DNA from: Candidatus Nitrohelix vancouverensis
GTDB taxonomy: Bacteria; Nitrospinota; Nitrospinia; Nitrospinales; VA-1
Direction of reading: 5' to 3'
Length of the DNA: 64,000 nt
Assembly (NCBI GenBank): GCA_015698305.1
Contig: CP048620.1
Coordinates: forward strand, 1,638,557 to 1,702,556
Shown here one piece after another: positions 44,075 to 53,933 of the stretch (position 1 is the first letter of the stretch; the number at the start of each line of letters is the position of its first letter). Below the pieces are notes generated by a model that did not search any database, was not told where the DNA came from, and worked only from the letters and a program-made list of their open reading frames with translations. The position numbers and the translations under genes were made by a program.

Positions 44075-46633
44075 TCACTCGTTCTTTGGAAGATTGCAAG
44101 GCGTGAGATCGGCCCCCGGCAGTTGTCGGATACAACGTCCCAATCGGTCAGCGTAAGTTTCATTTTTATTCTCCCATAACCAGCCATTTGAGATTTGAAA
44201 CTTTGAAGGCGTTTCAGGTTTTCTAGGATGATGATTGGTCAAGACGATAGATATTGTTCTGTTGTTCCTGACATTGAAGTTAATATCTTTTCCCGCAGGA
44301 AGCGGAGAAACCAACCATTGCTCTGATTCGTCAAGAATGCCAACCCTCACATTACCTTCCAGAATTTTGAGAGGGACCCTCAGCATATAGTTTGAATCTG
44401 GAGAAACGAGTATCTCGGGGCTTTGTAATTGATAGCCCCACTGCGAATCATTGCCTTGAATTTGCAATGTATCCCCATCGGGCGATTGAGAAATCTTATG
44501 CGTGTTTTTAGAATGACTCCATGACCTGATGTCAGGTATTGGAACAGAGGGCAACTGTACCGTGCCGTTTTCCAGCGTTTCAACAGGGAACACATTTCGA
44601 ATCTGAAAACTGGAATCCAGATTCGAGTCCAGTTGCGAGATAAATAAATCCCCTCCTGGATGGTTCAAGAGCATGTATGTTTGTTTTTCGAAGGGGAAAT
44701 ACTGCATGACTGGAAACCCCACACCCAGATCGCTACCGCTTCCGACGATTTTGTTGCTTCCCGTAAAGGTTAAAATGCTTGAATAGTCTTGCGCCGGGTT
44801 GATGATGTCAAATGCGATCAGATAAGAACCTTGCGGAAGGTTGCCTTTCAGAACTTTGTTCGACTCGGTTTTGTATTGGACGCCATACATTGTGACGTCG
44901 AAGTCAACGGGACCGTCTTTGGTGAATTTTATCGGCAATGCATTCCCTAAATTGTAGGACCATTGAGGGCTGGAGCCGGTGTGCAATGCGACGCTTGGAG
45001 TTTTCGGAGCGGTGTTATGCTCGGATGTTTTCATATAAACTCGTGTGGAACCATAAGGAGGCGCTTCCACCAGGCGAACCAGCGCGTAATTTGCGTTTGG
45101 AAAAACTTCTTTGAAATAGTAGAAAAAGTTTTTCTCTCTCTTCAATCCTGAAATCGCGGCAGAGCGATTTTCTTCATAACTGAGGATCAGGAAATTTGGA
45201 GCCAACGCATCCCGCGCAGAGGGCTTGAACGTTCGTCCCATATACACTCCGTCGGCGAACTGCATCAGATTGACCCGCGTTCCAGATTCAAGGCCAAAAA
45301 TAGGAGTGCCAAAAGCGGATGCGCCTTTGGGCAAAATGGAAATAACATGGTCGATGTAGTCTTGGATCTGCACCGACTGGTTTGCGTGGCTTTGCCATGG
45401 CGACCCCTGTTTAAGAACGCTGATCGATTGATTGGCTATGATCAGCGTCAGGAGAAAGCATAAGCCCGTTTCCATTCCTCGCTTGAAATCCGTTTCCTTC
45501 GGAAGCCATATTTCTGAGCTGGCGGCGAGAAGAGAGCAACCAGTCCACACCGGTATCCATTGCGTCAGAATTTCATAACCCGCATGAAAATTAGGATAAA
45601 CGCCAAGGCTTAGTTGATAGCCGACGCCGATGAAAGTCGGTGGAAGGACCCAAGCGATCCACTTGTTTCTGGCCTCTCCGCTCATTTTGGGCAGAAGCAA
45701 TAATGAAATGATAGCGATGCTGTAGACGCCGATCGACAAGATCATTTTCCTTCCTGTTCCAGGTTCCTGCCAGGCGAAATGCATGTGCTGTAGCAAGACG
45801 TCTATAAAAGGAGCGGGATTCTTCGTGGTATGCGTGCTTGCATAGTTTTGCCACATTCCCAAGAGATCCTGAAAACGAAACTCGATCATGACCAGGTAAA
45901 CCAGCGCGCTGGAAAGGCCGCCTGCAAGCGCTGAGAAAAAACTTTTGACTGCGAGATTGTCTTCCAACGTCCTGACCTTGTCGGCGCGTTTATAGTCGAT
46001 CGCCCACACGGCCCATATCAGAACCAGGGCTGGGACCATGGACCATGCGACCTGATGATTGGTGGCGGCGCCTGATGCGCAAAAACCGGCAATGAACCAG
46101 TTGAGCAATTTTCCATTTTTAATCGCTCCATGACAGCAAACTATGGCGATGGCGGCGAACACCGAAGCCATGATGTCCGGTCTCACCATCGGCCAATGCA
46201 TCTGGAAAAATATGAGAAAGATCAGGAGGGATACAATGCCGGCGAGGGCGACGGATACCTTTCTGAATTGCCAGTAGGCCATGAAACAGATGAAAATCAA
46301 ACCCAGCGGATGCAAGGCTCTCATCAGAACGATCGAATTGCCAAATAACCAGCTCACCGCGCCGCCAATGACCCAATACCAGGGGCCATAGTTGAAGAAG
46401 GAGTCGCCTCTCCATGCATTGATTCCGGTCTGCACAGGAAGAGCTGTGAACCCGTATCGTTTTAAATCTGCAATCGTAAAAGAGATATTCATCAATACGT
46501 CATCGAAGGATAGAAATGGAGCGCGATCAATGTAATTGAAGAAAATATGTAAATGCGCCAGAAACCAGGCCATTGTGGTGATGATCAGCAGATTCTGCGA
46601 CCAGAATTTCAGTCTGGGAAGGATGGATGTCAT
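44075..46633 (-). CDS. GT-C-type membrane glycosyltransferase-like protein with C-terminal beta-sandwich domain
   Basis: 852 residues. N-terminal half with about ten helices: an early loop LSFDDVLMNISF with paired acidic residues, YGPWYWVIGGAVSWLFGNS, RALHPLGLIFICFMAYWQFRK and MHWPMVRPDIMAS fit ArnT/PMT-like GT-C enzymes that use polyprenyl-phosphate sugars at the outer face. After the membrane region come two extracytoplasmic beta-rich parts. The last about 110 residues (YQLQSPEILVSPDSN, GILDESEQWLVSP, NNRTISIVLTNHH) match the C terminus of the SGNH protein at 33851-35761. Last gene of the long minus-strand operon. Acceptor and donor unknown. Confidence 0.78.
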   Translation of the reverse strand: MTSILPRLKFWSQNLLIITTMAWFLAHLHIFFNYIDRAPFLSFDDVLMNISFTIADLKRYGFTALPVQTGINAWRGDSFFNYGPWYWVIGGAVSWLFGNSIVLMRALHPLGLIFICFMAYWQFRKVSVALAGIVSLLIFLIFFQMHWPMVRPDIMASVFAAIAIVCCHGAIKNGKLLNWFIAGFCASGAATNHQVAWSMVPALVLIWAVWAIDYKRADKVRTLEDNLAVKSFFSALAGGLSSALVYLVMIEFRFQDLLGMWQNYASTHTTKNPAPFIDVLLQHMHFAWQEPGTGRKMILSIGVYSIAIISLLLLPKMSGEARNKWIAWVLPPTFIGVGYQLSLGVYPNFHAGYEILTQWIPVWTGCSLLAASSEIWLPKETDFKRGMETGLCFLLTLIIANQSISVLKQGSPWQSHANQSVQIQDYIDHVISILPKGASAFGTPIFGLESGTRVNLMQFADGVYMGRTFKPSARDALAPNFLILSYEENRSAAISGLKREKNFFYYFKEVFPNANYALVRLVEAPPYGSTRVYMKTSEHNTAPKTPSVALHTGSSPQWSYNLGNALPIKFTKDGPVDFDVTMYGVQYKTESNKVLKGNLPQGSYLIAFDIINPAQDYSSILTFTGSNKIVGSGSDLGVGFPVMQYFPFEKQTYMLLNHPGGDLFISQLDSNLDSSFQIRNVFPVETLENGTVQLPSVPIPDIRSWSHSKNTHKISQSPDGDTLQIQGNDSQWGYQLQSPEILVSPDSNYMLRVPLKILEGNVRVGILDESEQWLVSPLPAGKDINFNVRNNRTISIVLTNHHPRKPETPSKFQISNGWLWENKNETYADRLGRCIRQLPGADLTPCNLPKNE

Positions 46634-46689
46634 CGTTTTGTTTTAAAGGTGAGAAGGTGCATGCTTGGTTTCAATTAAAGACTCAATTT

Positions 46690-48585
46690 TTAACCACGGT
46701 TGAAATCTTCAATAAAATTGTTGTACCAGAGTTGAAAACTCAATAGCGCCCATAAACTTCGCCCATGGTCGACTTTTCGAGACCTGTGCTCCGAAATCAT
46801 CCTGTCTATTTCTTTAAATTGAAAAATACCTTGCTCGATCACCCTTTCTTTATCGAAAAGATCATCGAAAAGTTTAGAAAAGACATTGCGAGTCCAATTA
46901 GCAGACGGCGGGCCAAAACCTTTTTTAGGTTTGTTGATAATAGATGCTGGCAAATGCGGCCTTAAAACATTCCGCAACAGTTCCTTGGTTTTCCCGTTCG
47001 GCATTTTATCACTTGAAGGCAGGGCATTGACGTAATCAATGAGGTCGTTGTTCAGCAAGGGAACGCGCGCTTCCAGAGAGGCGGCCATCGTCATTCGATC
47101 GGCTTGAAACAGTCCATTGCCTTCAAGAAAAAATAGAGCGTCGAGGTGCATGATTCTGCTGACGAGGTCTTTCTCTGGAAGCTTGGGAAGTATTTCACGA
47201 ACCGGAGCCAATGTGTCCTGATCGGACTGGTTCAGGATGGAAGGCATGAAGAGACGTTGTTTGGCGCTATCTTCCAAGTATCCCATCCATAAAAAATGTT
47301 GCAGTTCCGGCGCCAGGTTCATGCCTTTGATGAACCGTTTCGCCTTAAATTCCAGGCTCATGTATTTGTCTGAAACCGGCAGGCTCTGGATTAGAGGAGC
47401 TAATAACCCTTCCCTGAAAAATTGCGGGAGTTTGCGGTAGCATGACGCCATCAGGTGGGCTTTGTAGGTTGGGTAGCCCGCAAAGATTTCGTCTCCACCC
47501 CAGCCGGTCAAAACAACTTTCACAGACTTCCTCGTGTGTTTTGATAGCGTGAGCAATGGCAGGACGGTCGAGTCGCCAAAGGGCGCTTCCAGAATTTTTG
47601 CGACCTCAAATAACGAATGCGTCAACTCTTCTCTTGAGAACAAAAATTCATGATGATCCAGTTTCAGATGATCGGCGACAACCCTTGCGTCTTTCGACTC
47701 ATCATGCGTTGACTCTTCAAAGCGGAGCGCAAATGAATGGATAGTCCTGCTTGAATTTTTCTGAGCAAAGACCGCCACGGCGGAAGAGTCGAGTCCCCCG
47801 CTTAGAAAAACGCCGACAGGCACATCGCTCATCAATTCAAGTGTGACTGCATGTTCGATGAGTTCCTGTATTTTTTTTTGAGATACTGCGGGCGTTTGCG
47901 ACGCGCCCATTCCATATTCAGGCGCCCAGAAGCGGGTCGGTGTCAGTTCTCCGTTCTTCAGCCAGGCGTAATGTCCCGCCGGAAATTTTTGGATGCCGTC
48001 AAATGGGGATTCTGAACCTGGGATGTATCCAAAAGAAAAGAATCGGTAAATGGCCGACCAGTTGGGTCGAATCGGTTTTTTCAGCAAGGGTAGAAGAACC
48101 TTTGCCTCAGAGGCAAAGGCGAATCCATTGTGCAATGGAGCGATATACAGCGGTTTGATGCCGAGTCTGTCGCGCGCAACAAACAATGACTTGTTTTTGA
48201 GATTCCAAATGGCGAAAGCGAACATGCCATTGAATCGATCGACGCATTGTTCTCCATATTCCTCGAACGCGTGCAGGATCGTTTCGGTATCGGTTTCAGT
48301 ACGGAAGTTGTGTCCCTTGCCGATCAACTGATTTCTCAATTCCCGATGGTTGTAAAGCTCGCCGTTATAAACGATGGCGAGAGAGCGATCTTCATTGAAA
48401 ATTGGCTGACAGCCTGCATCCAGATCAATAATGGATAATCGCGCGTTTCCAATGAGGCAACCCGGCTCGGCATAATGCCCCTGTTCATCGGGGCCGCGAT
48501 GCTTGATCAGCGTGTGGAGTTGTTGAATTAAATTTTCAGGCGATTCAGAAAGATCGGGTTGAATGACGCCAAAAATTCCACACAT
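46690..48585 (-). CDS. Asparagine synthetase B-like glutamine amidotransferase (copy 1)
   Basis: 631 residues. MCGIFGVIQPD with the catalytic Cys2, KHRGPDEQGHY and NGELYNHRELR mark the class II glutaminase domain; FLSGGLDSSAV is the PP-loop of the synthetase domain; GWGGDEIFAGYP and RVPLLNNDLIDYVNALP follow. Compared with AsnB (about 554) it is longer, in line with the many AsnB-like proteins of polysaccharide clusters that amidate uronic acids or other carboxyl groups. It is one of two copies, separated by a GT2 gene. Confidence 0.9.
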   Translation of the reverse strand: MCGIFGVIQPDLSESPENLIQQLHTLIKHRGPDEQGHYAEPGCLIGNARLSIIDLDAGCQPIFNEDRSLAIVYNGELYNHRELRNQLIGKGHNFRTETDTETILHAFEEYGEQCVDRFNGMFAFAIWNLKNKSLFVARDRLGIKPLYIAPLHNGFAFASEAKVLLPLLKKPIRPNWSAIYRFFSFGYIPGSESPFDGIQKFPAGHYAWLKNGELTPTRFWAPEYGMGASQTPAVSQKKIQELIEHAVTLELMSDVPVGVFLSGGLDSSAVAVFAQKNSSRTIHSFALRFEESTHDESKDARVVADHLKLDHHEFLFSREELTHSLFEVAKILEAPFGDSTVLPLLTLSKHTRKSVKVVLTGWGGDEIFAGYPTYKAHLMASCYRKLPQFFREGLLAPLIQSLPVSDKYMSLEFKAKRFIKGMNLAPELQHFLWMGYLEDSAKQRLFMPSILNQSDQDTLAPVREILPKLPEKDLVSRIMHLDALFFLEGNGLFQADRMTMAASLEARVPLLNNDLIDYVNALPSSDKMPNGKTKELLRNVLRPHLPASIINKPKKGFGPPSANWTRNVFSKLFDDLFDKERVIEQGIFQFKEIDRMISEHRSRKVDHGRSLWALLSFQLWYNNFIEDFNRG

Positions 48586-48668
48586 AGAATTAGAGGATTG
48601 AGAGGATTAATGATAGAGATTCAGGCGATGCGTTCACAGCTGGGGCGCTGAATGTGGGGGCGCATGGG

Positions 48669-49628
48669 CTAGTCAACGGAGCGCCGGGATTTGGAAAGAA
48701 TGGTTTCCTTGATTAATTTGCTTCTCCACTCCACTCCCTGGGAACGATAAGCTTCTATCTCTAGGAAAAACCCAAAAAGAGGAAGTATCGTACCGACAAA
48801 CAAAGACCATAGGCCCACGATGAGGATAAGGATTTCGGCAGTTTGTGAAAATACATCACGGGTCAATGCCCAACCCGAGATAGTGAAACCGGCGATCAAA
48901 AGAAATGCCAGACCGAGTTCGCTAAAAAAATGAAAAGGGCGTATTTGCGCCGTGAAGCTTACGGCAAGAGCGATGATATCTAAAAGCCCTCGATGTCGCA
49001 GGAGTTTGTATTTTGAAACTCCGTACTTCCTGTTATCATGCGAAATTTTAATTTCACAAACCTTGAATCCCTTGTTAGCTATCAGAGCCGGTATCAATCG
49101 GTGCAAATCTCCTTTTAGATTCAACTCCTTGTAGGCGTCTTTTTTGAACGCTTTGTAGCCGCAATTGATATCGTGAACGTTGAATTTGAAGATAAAGGTT
49201 GTGATCAGGTTGAATAGTTTGGAGATGGATCGCTTTAAAAAAGTATCCTTTCGGTTGCTTCTCCAGCCGTTGACATGGTCGAATCCTTGATCGAGTTTTT
49301 CAATGAATCTGGGGATATCTTCCGGTTGATCCTGCAGGTCGGCGTCCAGCATAATACCGATCTCTCCTTCAGCGAGATCAAAGCCTTGCATCAAGGCAAG
49401 GGATTTCCCGAAATTTTTAAAATGCCGGACAATGAGCAGGTTAGGATATTCATTCTGGAGATCTAATAGTTTCTCGAAGGTGCCGTCCGTGCTCCCATCG
49501 TCGATAAAGATCAATTCGAAGGGACGATTCATCGTCTCGAATACCTTGGAAATCCGGGAGCAAAGCTCTTCGAGGCTTTGCTTTTCGTTAAAGGCGGGAA
49601 TGATGATGCTGACTAAAGAATCGGTCAC
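48669..49628 (-). CDS. Glycosyltransferase family 2, polyprenyl-phosphate sugar transferase-like
   Basis: 319 residues from GTG at 49628. SIIIPAFNEKQSLEELC, LIFIDDGSTDGTFEKL and MLDADLQDQPEDI are the DPM1/ArnC/GtrB pattern, with two C-terminal helices (FFSELGLAFLLIAGFTISGWAL and ILILIVGLWSLFVGTILPLFGF) of the GtrB type. It should make a polyprenyl-phosphate sugar used by GT-C enzymes in this locus. It is bracketed by two AsnB-like genes, which hints that the sugar might carry an amide or be produced alongside (inference). Confidence 0.9.
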   Translation of the reverse strand: MTDSLVSIIIPAFNEKQSLEELCSRISKVFETMNRPFELIFIDDGSTDGTFEKLLDLQNEYPNLLIVRHFKNFGKSLALMQGFDLAEGEIGIMLDADLQDQPEDIPRFIEKLDQGFDHVNGWRSNRKDTFLKRSISKLFNLITTFIFKFNVHDINCGYKAFKKDAYKELNLKGDLHRLIPALIANKGFKVCEIKISHDNRKYGVSKYKLLRHRGLLDIIALAVSFTAQIRPFHFFSELGLAFLLIAGFTISGWALTRDVFSQTAEILILIVGLWSLFVGTILPLFGFFLEIEAYRSQGVEWRSKLIKETILSKSRRSVD

Positions 49629-49776
49629 GTAGGCTCGGTAGAATTTAGAAAATTAAAAACGCTGTTGGCTCTTGGACGTATTGCGTCGGTTGGCGCCCTT
49701 GACCCATATTATAGGCGATTGCCTGTTGGTTTTCCATAGGATAGGCGTCTGCGTTCAGGCTGTTTGCAGTAAAGAG

Positions 49777-51783
49777 TTAAAAACAATCCGCTTTTCCTTC
49801 GACCCAGTATTCATGCCAGAGAACGGCGTTCATGACGGTCCAGATATGAAAGCTGTATCCGCCTCCCTGCTTCATCTGATGTCTGATGAGATCGGTGAAG
49901 TAGTCGTTGTTCAACAGTTTTGATTTGCTGATGTGCGAGCGTTTGAAGGCGGAAAGACATTTTTCTCCAAAGTCGCCTTCCATAAACCATTCGTCCATAG
50001 GCGCGCCGAACCCCTGTTTTTTTCGGTAGATGATATCGTGGTCCAGATAAGGCTCCGACGCTTTCTTCAAGATTTTCTTGCCAAGGCCTTCCCATAGCTT
50101 GTAAGAGGGCGGAAGGCGAACGGCAAATTCAACAAGCTCGTGGTCGAGAAAGGGAACGCGCGCTTCCACCGAATGGGCCATGGTCAATTTGTCCACTCGC
50201 ATTAACAGGTGCTCGGGCAGTCGGAGTTTGTGCTCCATATAAGGAATCTTTTGCAAAATTTCCGGTTCACTCAGGCGCCCTTCGAGACGATCCATATAAC
50301 TGGCAACCACATTGTGGCTGTCCAGTTCCCGATAACTGTCCGGTAGTAAATTTTCAATTGGGCACTCAACCGTTTGCATGAAGGGCGAGGGATTGGGAGT
50401 TAATTGGTCTCGCATTTCTCCCCACCAGCAAGTGGCGCCGCCCCAGAACAGTTCCTGACCCGCTTGCGCCCGTTTTTGAATTTCCAGGTCCTCGCCGGAT
50501 AGCAGGCCGGGTTGCAAGGATTTCCCCTTGATAAACATTTTTTTCCACCAGCTCAGTTGCTGGTTACGCATTGGGTTGTAGACTTCTTCGGCTTTTTTCC
50601 TGAAATGTTCAACCCACCAATAGCCGAGGAAATTTTCATCCGCGCCTTCTCCGACCTGCACGACGGTTGTGCCGCTTTGTTTGACAAGCCGCGATAAAAA
50701 GAAAAGCGGTATGCAAACGTTGTCCGCCACCGGTTCGTCCTGAATGTGTACCAGTTGAGGGAGAAACTCCTGCATTTCATTGCGATTGATCAAGGTTTCG
50801 TGGTGGTCTGTCTTGTAGCGTTGGCTCACGCGGCGGGCGAACTGAAACTCATTGTAGTCTTCCTTGCCCTCATAGCCGATGGAAAATGTGGACACCGGGC
50901 GGTCCATCAACTCGCTCATCAAAGCGACATTCATGCTGGAGTCGACTCCTCCGGATAATAAAACGCCGAAGGGAACGTCGGATACCATGCGTCGTTCAAT
51001 TGATTTTTTGAGGAGTTCGGTGAGGCGGCGCGTCGCTTCTTCTTCGCTGATATCATTCGGAGTCAGGAGCGTGTTTTTATCTGGCAGACAATCCCAGTAG
51101 GAATGCGCTACGGCTCTGCCGCTGGCGTCTATACTCACGAAATGCCCTGCCGGTATTTTGAAGATCCCCTTGAAGAGCGTCATGGGAGCCGGAGCGACGA
51201 TGAAGGTCAGGTAATGCCAGAAAGCCGTCAGGTCCATTTCCTTCGTCATGTCGGGGTGAGGGAAAAAAGCTTTGATCTCCGATGCAAACAGCCATTCCCC
51301 TTTAAGTGTGCGCGTGATGTAAAGCGGCTTGACGCCGACGCGGTCGCGAACCAGGTGAAGGAAGGGGCGGGCTTTGTCGCGCGCATCGTAGACGGCAAAA
51401 GCAAACATGCCGTGCAAGCGTTGCATGCAATCCATGCCCCATTCTTCATAAGCGTGAAGCAGGGCTTCGGTATCGGAATGATCCGTCAGCCATTGATAAC
51501 GGCCCGTAGCTTCGAGCTCTTTCCGGATTTCTCTGTGATTATAAATTTCGCCGTTGAATGCAAGGACGACCGAGCCGTCGTGATTCGCCATTGGTTGAGA
51601 CGCAGATTCTGACAGATCGATGATGGAAAGGCGACGATGGGCAAGGCCGCAACGGCCCTCTGTTTCGCGCCAGATTCCGGCGCCGTCCGGTCCGCGATGG
51701 ATCATTTGATCTCGCATGGCGGTGAGAATTTCGTCGCTACATACGTTTCCGGTCGGCTTAAAACTTCCTGCAAATCCGCACAT
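49777..51783 (-). CDS. Asparagine synthetase B-like glutamine amidotransferase (copy 2)
   Basis: 668 residues. MCGFAGSFKPTG with Cys2 at the amidotransferase N terminus, HRGPDGAGIW, FNGEIYNHREIR, then the ATP pyrophosphatase loop LLSGGVDSSMN and VQVGEGADENFLGY, RVPFLDHELVEF. This form matches the 'asparagine synthase (glutamine-hydrolysing)' subfamily typical of O-antigen and exopolysaccharide loci. It differs clearly from copy 1 in length and sequence, so they probably amidate different substrates. Followed by a 41-bp gap to the CysN gene upstream in the operon. Confidence 0.9.
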   Translation of the reverse strand: MCGFAGSFKPTGNVCSDEILTAMRDQMIHRGPDGAGIWRETEGRCGLAHRRLSIIDLSESASQPMANHDGSVVLAFNGEIYNHREIRKELEATGRYQWLTDHSDTEALLHAYEEWGMDCMQRLHGMFAFAVYDARDKARPFLHLVRDRVGVKPLYITRTLKGEWLFASEIKAFFPHPDMTKEMDLTAFWHYLTFIVAPAPMTLFKGIFKIPAGHFVSIDASGRAVAHSYWDCLPDKNTLLTPNDISEEEATRRLTELLKKSIERRMVSDVPFGVLLSGGVDSSMNVALMSELMDRPVSTFSIGYEGKEDYNEFQFARRVSQRYKTDHHETLINRNEMQEFLPQLVHIQDEPVADNVCIPLFFLSRLVKQSGTTVVQVGEGADENFLGYWWVEHFRKKAEEVYNPMRNQQLSWWKKMFIKGKSLQPGLLSGEDLEIQKRAQAGQELFWGGATCWWGEMRDQLTPNPSPFMQTVECPIENLLPDSYRELDSHNVVASYMDRLEGRLSEPEILQKIPYMEHKLRLPEHLLMRVDKLTMAHSVEARVPFLDHELVEFAVRLPPSYKLWEGLGKKILKKASEPYLDHDIIYRKKQGFGAPMDEWFMEGDFGEKCLSAFKRSHISKSKLLNNDYFTDLIRHQMKQGGGYSFHIWTVMNAVLWHEYWVEGKADCF

Positions 51784-51824
51784 TGAGTGATTCCAAGAGA
51801 ATGAGTATTATTTGAAAAAAGAGA

Positions 51825-53066
51825 TCAGAGAATAACGCCGCCTGCGACGGGGTTCCCTGAAATTTCAAATACGAATCTCCCTAGTTCGGGTATTTCGCTG
51901 AAACGGTCGTACAGAGAGTCCGTGTTCAGGGTGATTTCAACTTCAGCCACTTCTCCCGGAAGGATCTGTTTTGAATTCGATTTGTCGATGCTCACAAATG
52001 CAGGGTCAAATTTATTGTAAATGGTTTGAATTCTGGCTGTTGCTTCCTGCGTCGTGCATTTCCATTCGAAATTGGCGTTGATGTCCAATGGCGTGTTTTC
52101 GAGGCAAAAGACATGCGCTCTGAAGGAACGACCGACCCGGCAGGGGATGACATCCGTCACAACGTTGCCTCTTTGGGGAACGATGCCTTCAAGTAAAACG
52201 CCAACGCATTCTCCAGCATGGACTTCATCAATTTTTTCCTGTTGGAATTTTTTGATGGAAAGGACTTTGCATTCCTTGTTGTCAGGATAGATGTGAACGG
52301 TTTGTCCTTTTTTTAACACCCCGGATTCAATGCGCCCGACGGCATGCGTTTGCCCGTCGATATCGAAGGCGCCTTGGATGGGAAATCGCAGATGTGTGTC
52401 GGCGATGTCCTTCTTGCCGAATCCCCCCAGTGTGGATAATGCAGTTGGGCCTGTATACCAGGGCATGTTGTGAGAAGTTTGGACGATATTGTCGCCATTT
52501 TTTGCGCTGACAGGAATGATATCTGCGGCCTTCAGGTTTAACGAGGACAGTTCTTCCAGAATTTCAGTAGTCATCTGTCCGAATGCGCTTTGTGAGTATT
52601 CGACCAGATCCATTTTGTTGACCAGAACGGCAATTTGCTCAATGCCCAACAAAGATAAGATGTAACAGTGTCTGCGGGTTTGTTCGCAAATGCCTTGCTG
52701 AATATCTATCAAGAGAATGGCGGCTTCTGCCTGCGAAGCGCCGGTGATCATTTTCTTCAGAAATTCATGATGACCGGGCGAATCAATGACGATGTAATTC
52801 CTTTTGTTGGCTTGAAAATAGGTGTGGGCGATATCAATGGTTCGCCCCTCTTTTCTTTCCTCTTCAAGATAATCAAGAAGGCTTGAGTATTCAAATTCCC
52901 GACCTTCCGATTCAGCCAACCTCTGGAGTTCTTGAAATTTCTCTTGAGGCACGTTGCCTGTTTCGCAAAGGAGTCGCCCGATCAAGGTGCTTTTACCATG
53001 GTCCACATGACCGACAATGATGATGGGGAGATTTTCTGTGAATTGCTTGGTATCTTGCTCTGACAT
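51825..53066 (-). CDS. cysN: Sulfate adenylyltransferase subunit 1-like GTPase (CysN/NodQ type)
   Basis: About 413 residues from ATG at 53066; ATG at 53078 and TTG at 53117 are alternatives. GTPase motifs: GHVDHGKSTLIGRLL (G1), IDIAHTYF (switch I region), DSPGHHEFLKKMITGASQAE (G3, DSPGH rather than DTPGH), and VLVNKMDLVEY (G4). Three-domain EF-Tu-like layout with a C-terminal beta-barrel; no fused APS kinase, so the protein is CysN rather than CysNC. With CysD next door it would make adenosine phosphosulfate. In a polysaccharide operon this suggests supply of activated sulfate for glycan sulfation. No CysC or sulfotransferase is in the window. Confidence 0.85.
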   Translation of the reverse strand: MSEQDTKQFTENLPIIIVGHVDHGKSTLIGRLLCETGNVPQEKFQELQRLAESEGREFEYSSLLDYLEEERKEGRTIDIAHTYFQANKRNYIVIDSPGHHEFLKKMITGASQAEAAILLIDIQQGICEQTRRHCYILSLLGIEQIAVLVNKMDLVEYSQSAFGQMTTEILEELSSLNLKAADIIPVSAKNGDNIVQTSHNMPWYTGPTALSTLGGFGKKDIADTHLRFPIQGAFDIDGQTHAVGRIESGVLKKGQTVHIYPDNKECKVLSIKKFQQEKIDEVHAGECVGVLLEGIVPQRGNVVTDVIPCRVGRSFRAHVFCLENTPLDINANFEWKCTTQEATARIQTIYNKFDPAFVSIDKSNSKQILPGEVAEVEITLNTDSLYDRFSEIPELGRFVFEISGNPVAGGVIL

Positions 53067-53117
53067 GCGTGGGTCCATTTCAAAAACTGTCGTTATTCGC
53101 TGGTGGCTCGCGGCCAA

Positions 53118-53921
53118 TTACATATAGCCCAACGCCCTTAATTTTTGCATGGTGTAGGCGTCTTCTTTATCCTGAGATCTTCCCGCTCTCTCTGATGTGT
53201 TGGTGCTCTTGAGTTCTGTGATTATTTCTGAAATGTCTCTCGCCTCCGATTGCACAGGTTGGCAACAGGGCATGCATCCGATGCTTCGGAACCGGTTTCC
53301 AGAACGGCTGAAATAAAGCTCGTTGATGGGAATGTTCTCGCGTTGAATGTATTCCCAGATATCCAGCTCCGTCATATGAAGAATCGGGTGAATTCTGTAA
53401 TGAGTGTCTTCAGATAAAGTGGATTTGTGCTGATCCCAGAGTTCGGCAGGCTGGTCCTGATAATCCCATTTAAAATCCTGAGTTCTGGGCGAGACGAATC
53501 GTTCTTTGGCGCGTATTCCATGTTCGTCGCGCCGGATCCCCAGAAGGATGGCTTTGAAATTGTGTTTCTCAATGCCTTGTTTGAGAGCGTTGGTTTTAAG
53601 TTGATTGCAACAGTCAAACTTGGAATTGCTTTCAGGGTTCATTCCTTTCTGAATTTGATCTTCGTTTCTTTCGACGATCAGATCCAAATTCCAGTCCTTG
53701 ACGTATTTGTCCCTGAACTCATACATCTGCGGGAATTTATAAGACGTGTCGATGTGGAGGACGGGGAAGGGGATTTTCCCAAAAAATGCTTTTCTACAAA
53801 GGTGCAGTAGCGTTGTGGAATCTTTTCCCATCGACCAGAGCAAGGCGATGTCTTTAAATTTAAAATAGGCTTCGCGGATGATGAAAATACTTTTATTTTC
53901 GAGCGCGGTTAAATGATCCAT
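53118..53921 (-). CDS. cysD: Sulfate adenylyltransferase subunit 2-like (CysD/NodP type)
   Basis: 267 residues, a little shorter than E. coli CysD (302). LLWSMGKDSTTLLHLC is the PP-loop; FPVLHIDTSYKFPQMYEFRD, the long YKF helix segment, IRRDEHGIRAKERFVSPR, and the C-terminal RSIGCMPCCQPV match the PAPS-reductase-like fold of CysD. Immediate partner of the CysN-like gene downstream, with the gap depending on the CysN start. Two consecutive alkaline-phosphatase-fold genes lie directly upstream in the same operon. The pair forms adenosine 5'-phosphosulfate from sulfate and ATP, driven by GTP. Confidence 0.85.
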   Translation of the reverse strand: MDHLTALENKSIFIIREAYFKFKDIALLWSMGKDSTTLLHLCRKAFFGKIPFPVLHIDTSYKFPQMYEFRDKYVKDWNLDLIVERNEDQIQKGMNPESNSKFDCCNQLKTNALKQGIEKHNFKAILLGIRRDEHGIRAKERFVSPRTQDFKWDYQDQPAELWDQHKSTLSEDTHYRIHPILHMTELDIWEYIQRENIPINELYFSRSGNRFRSIGCMPCCQPVQSEARDISEIITELKSTNTSERAGRSQDKEDAYTMQKLRALGYM

Positions 53922-53933
53922 TATAACGGTCTC

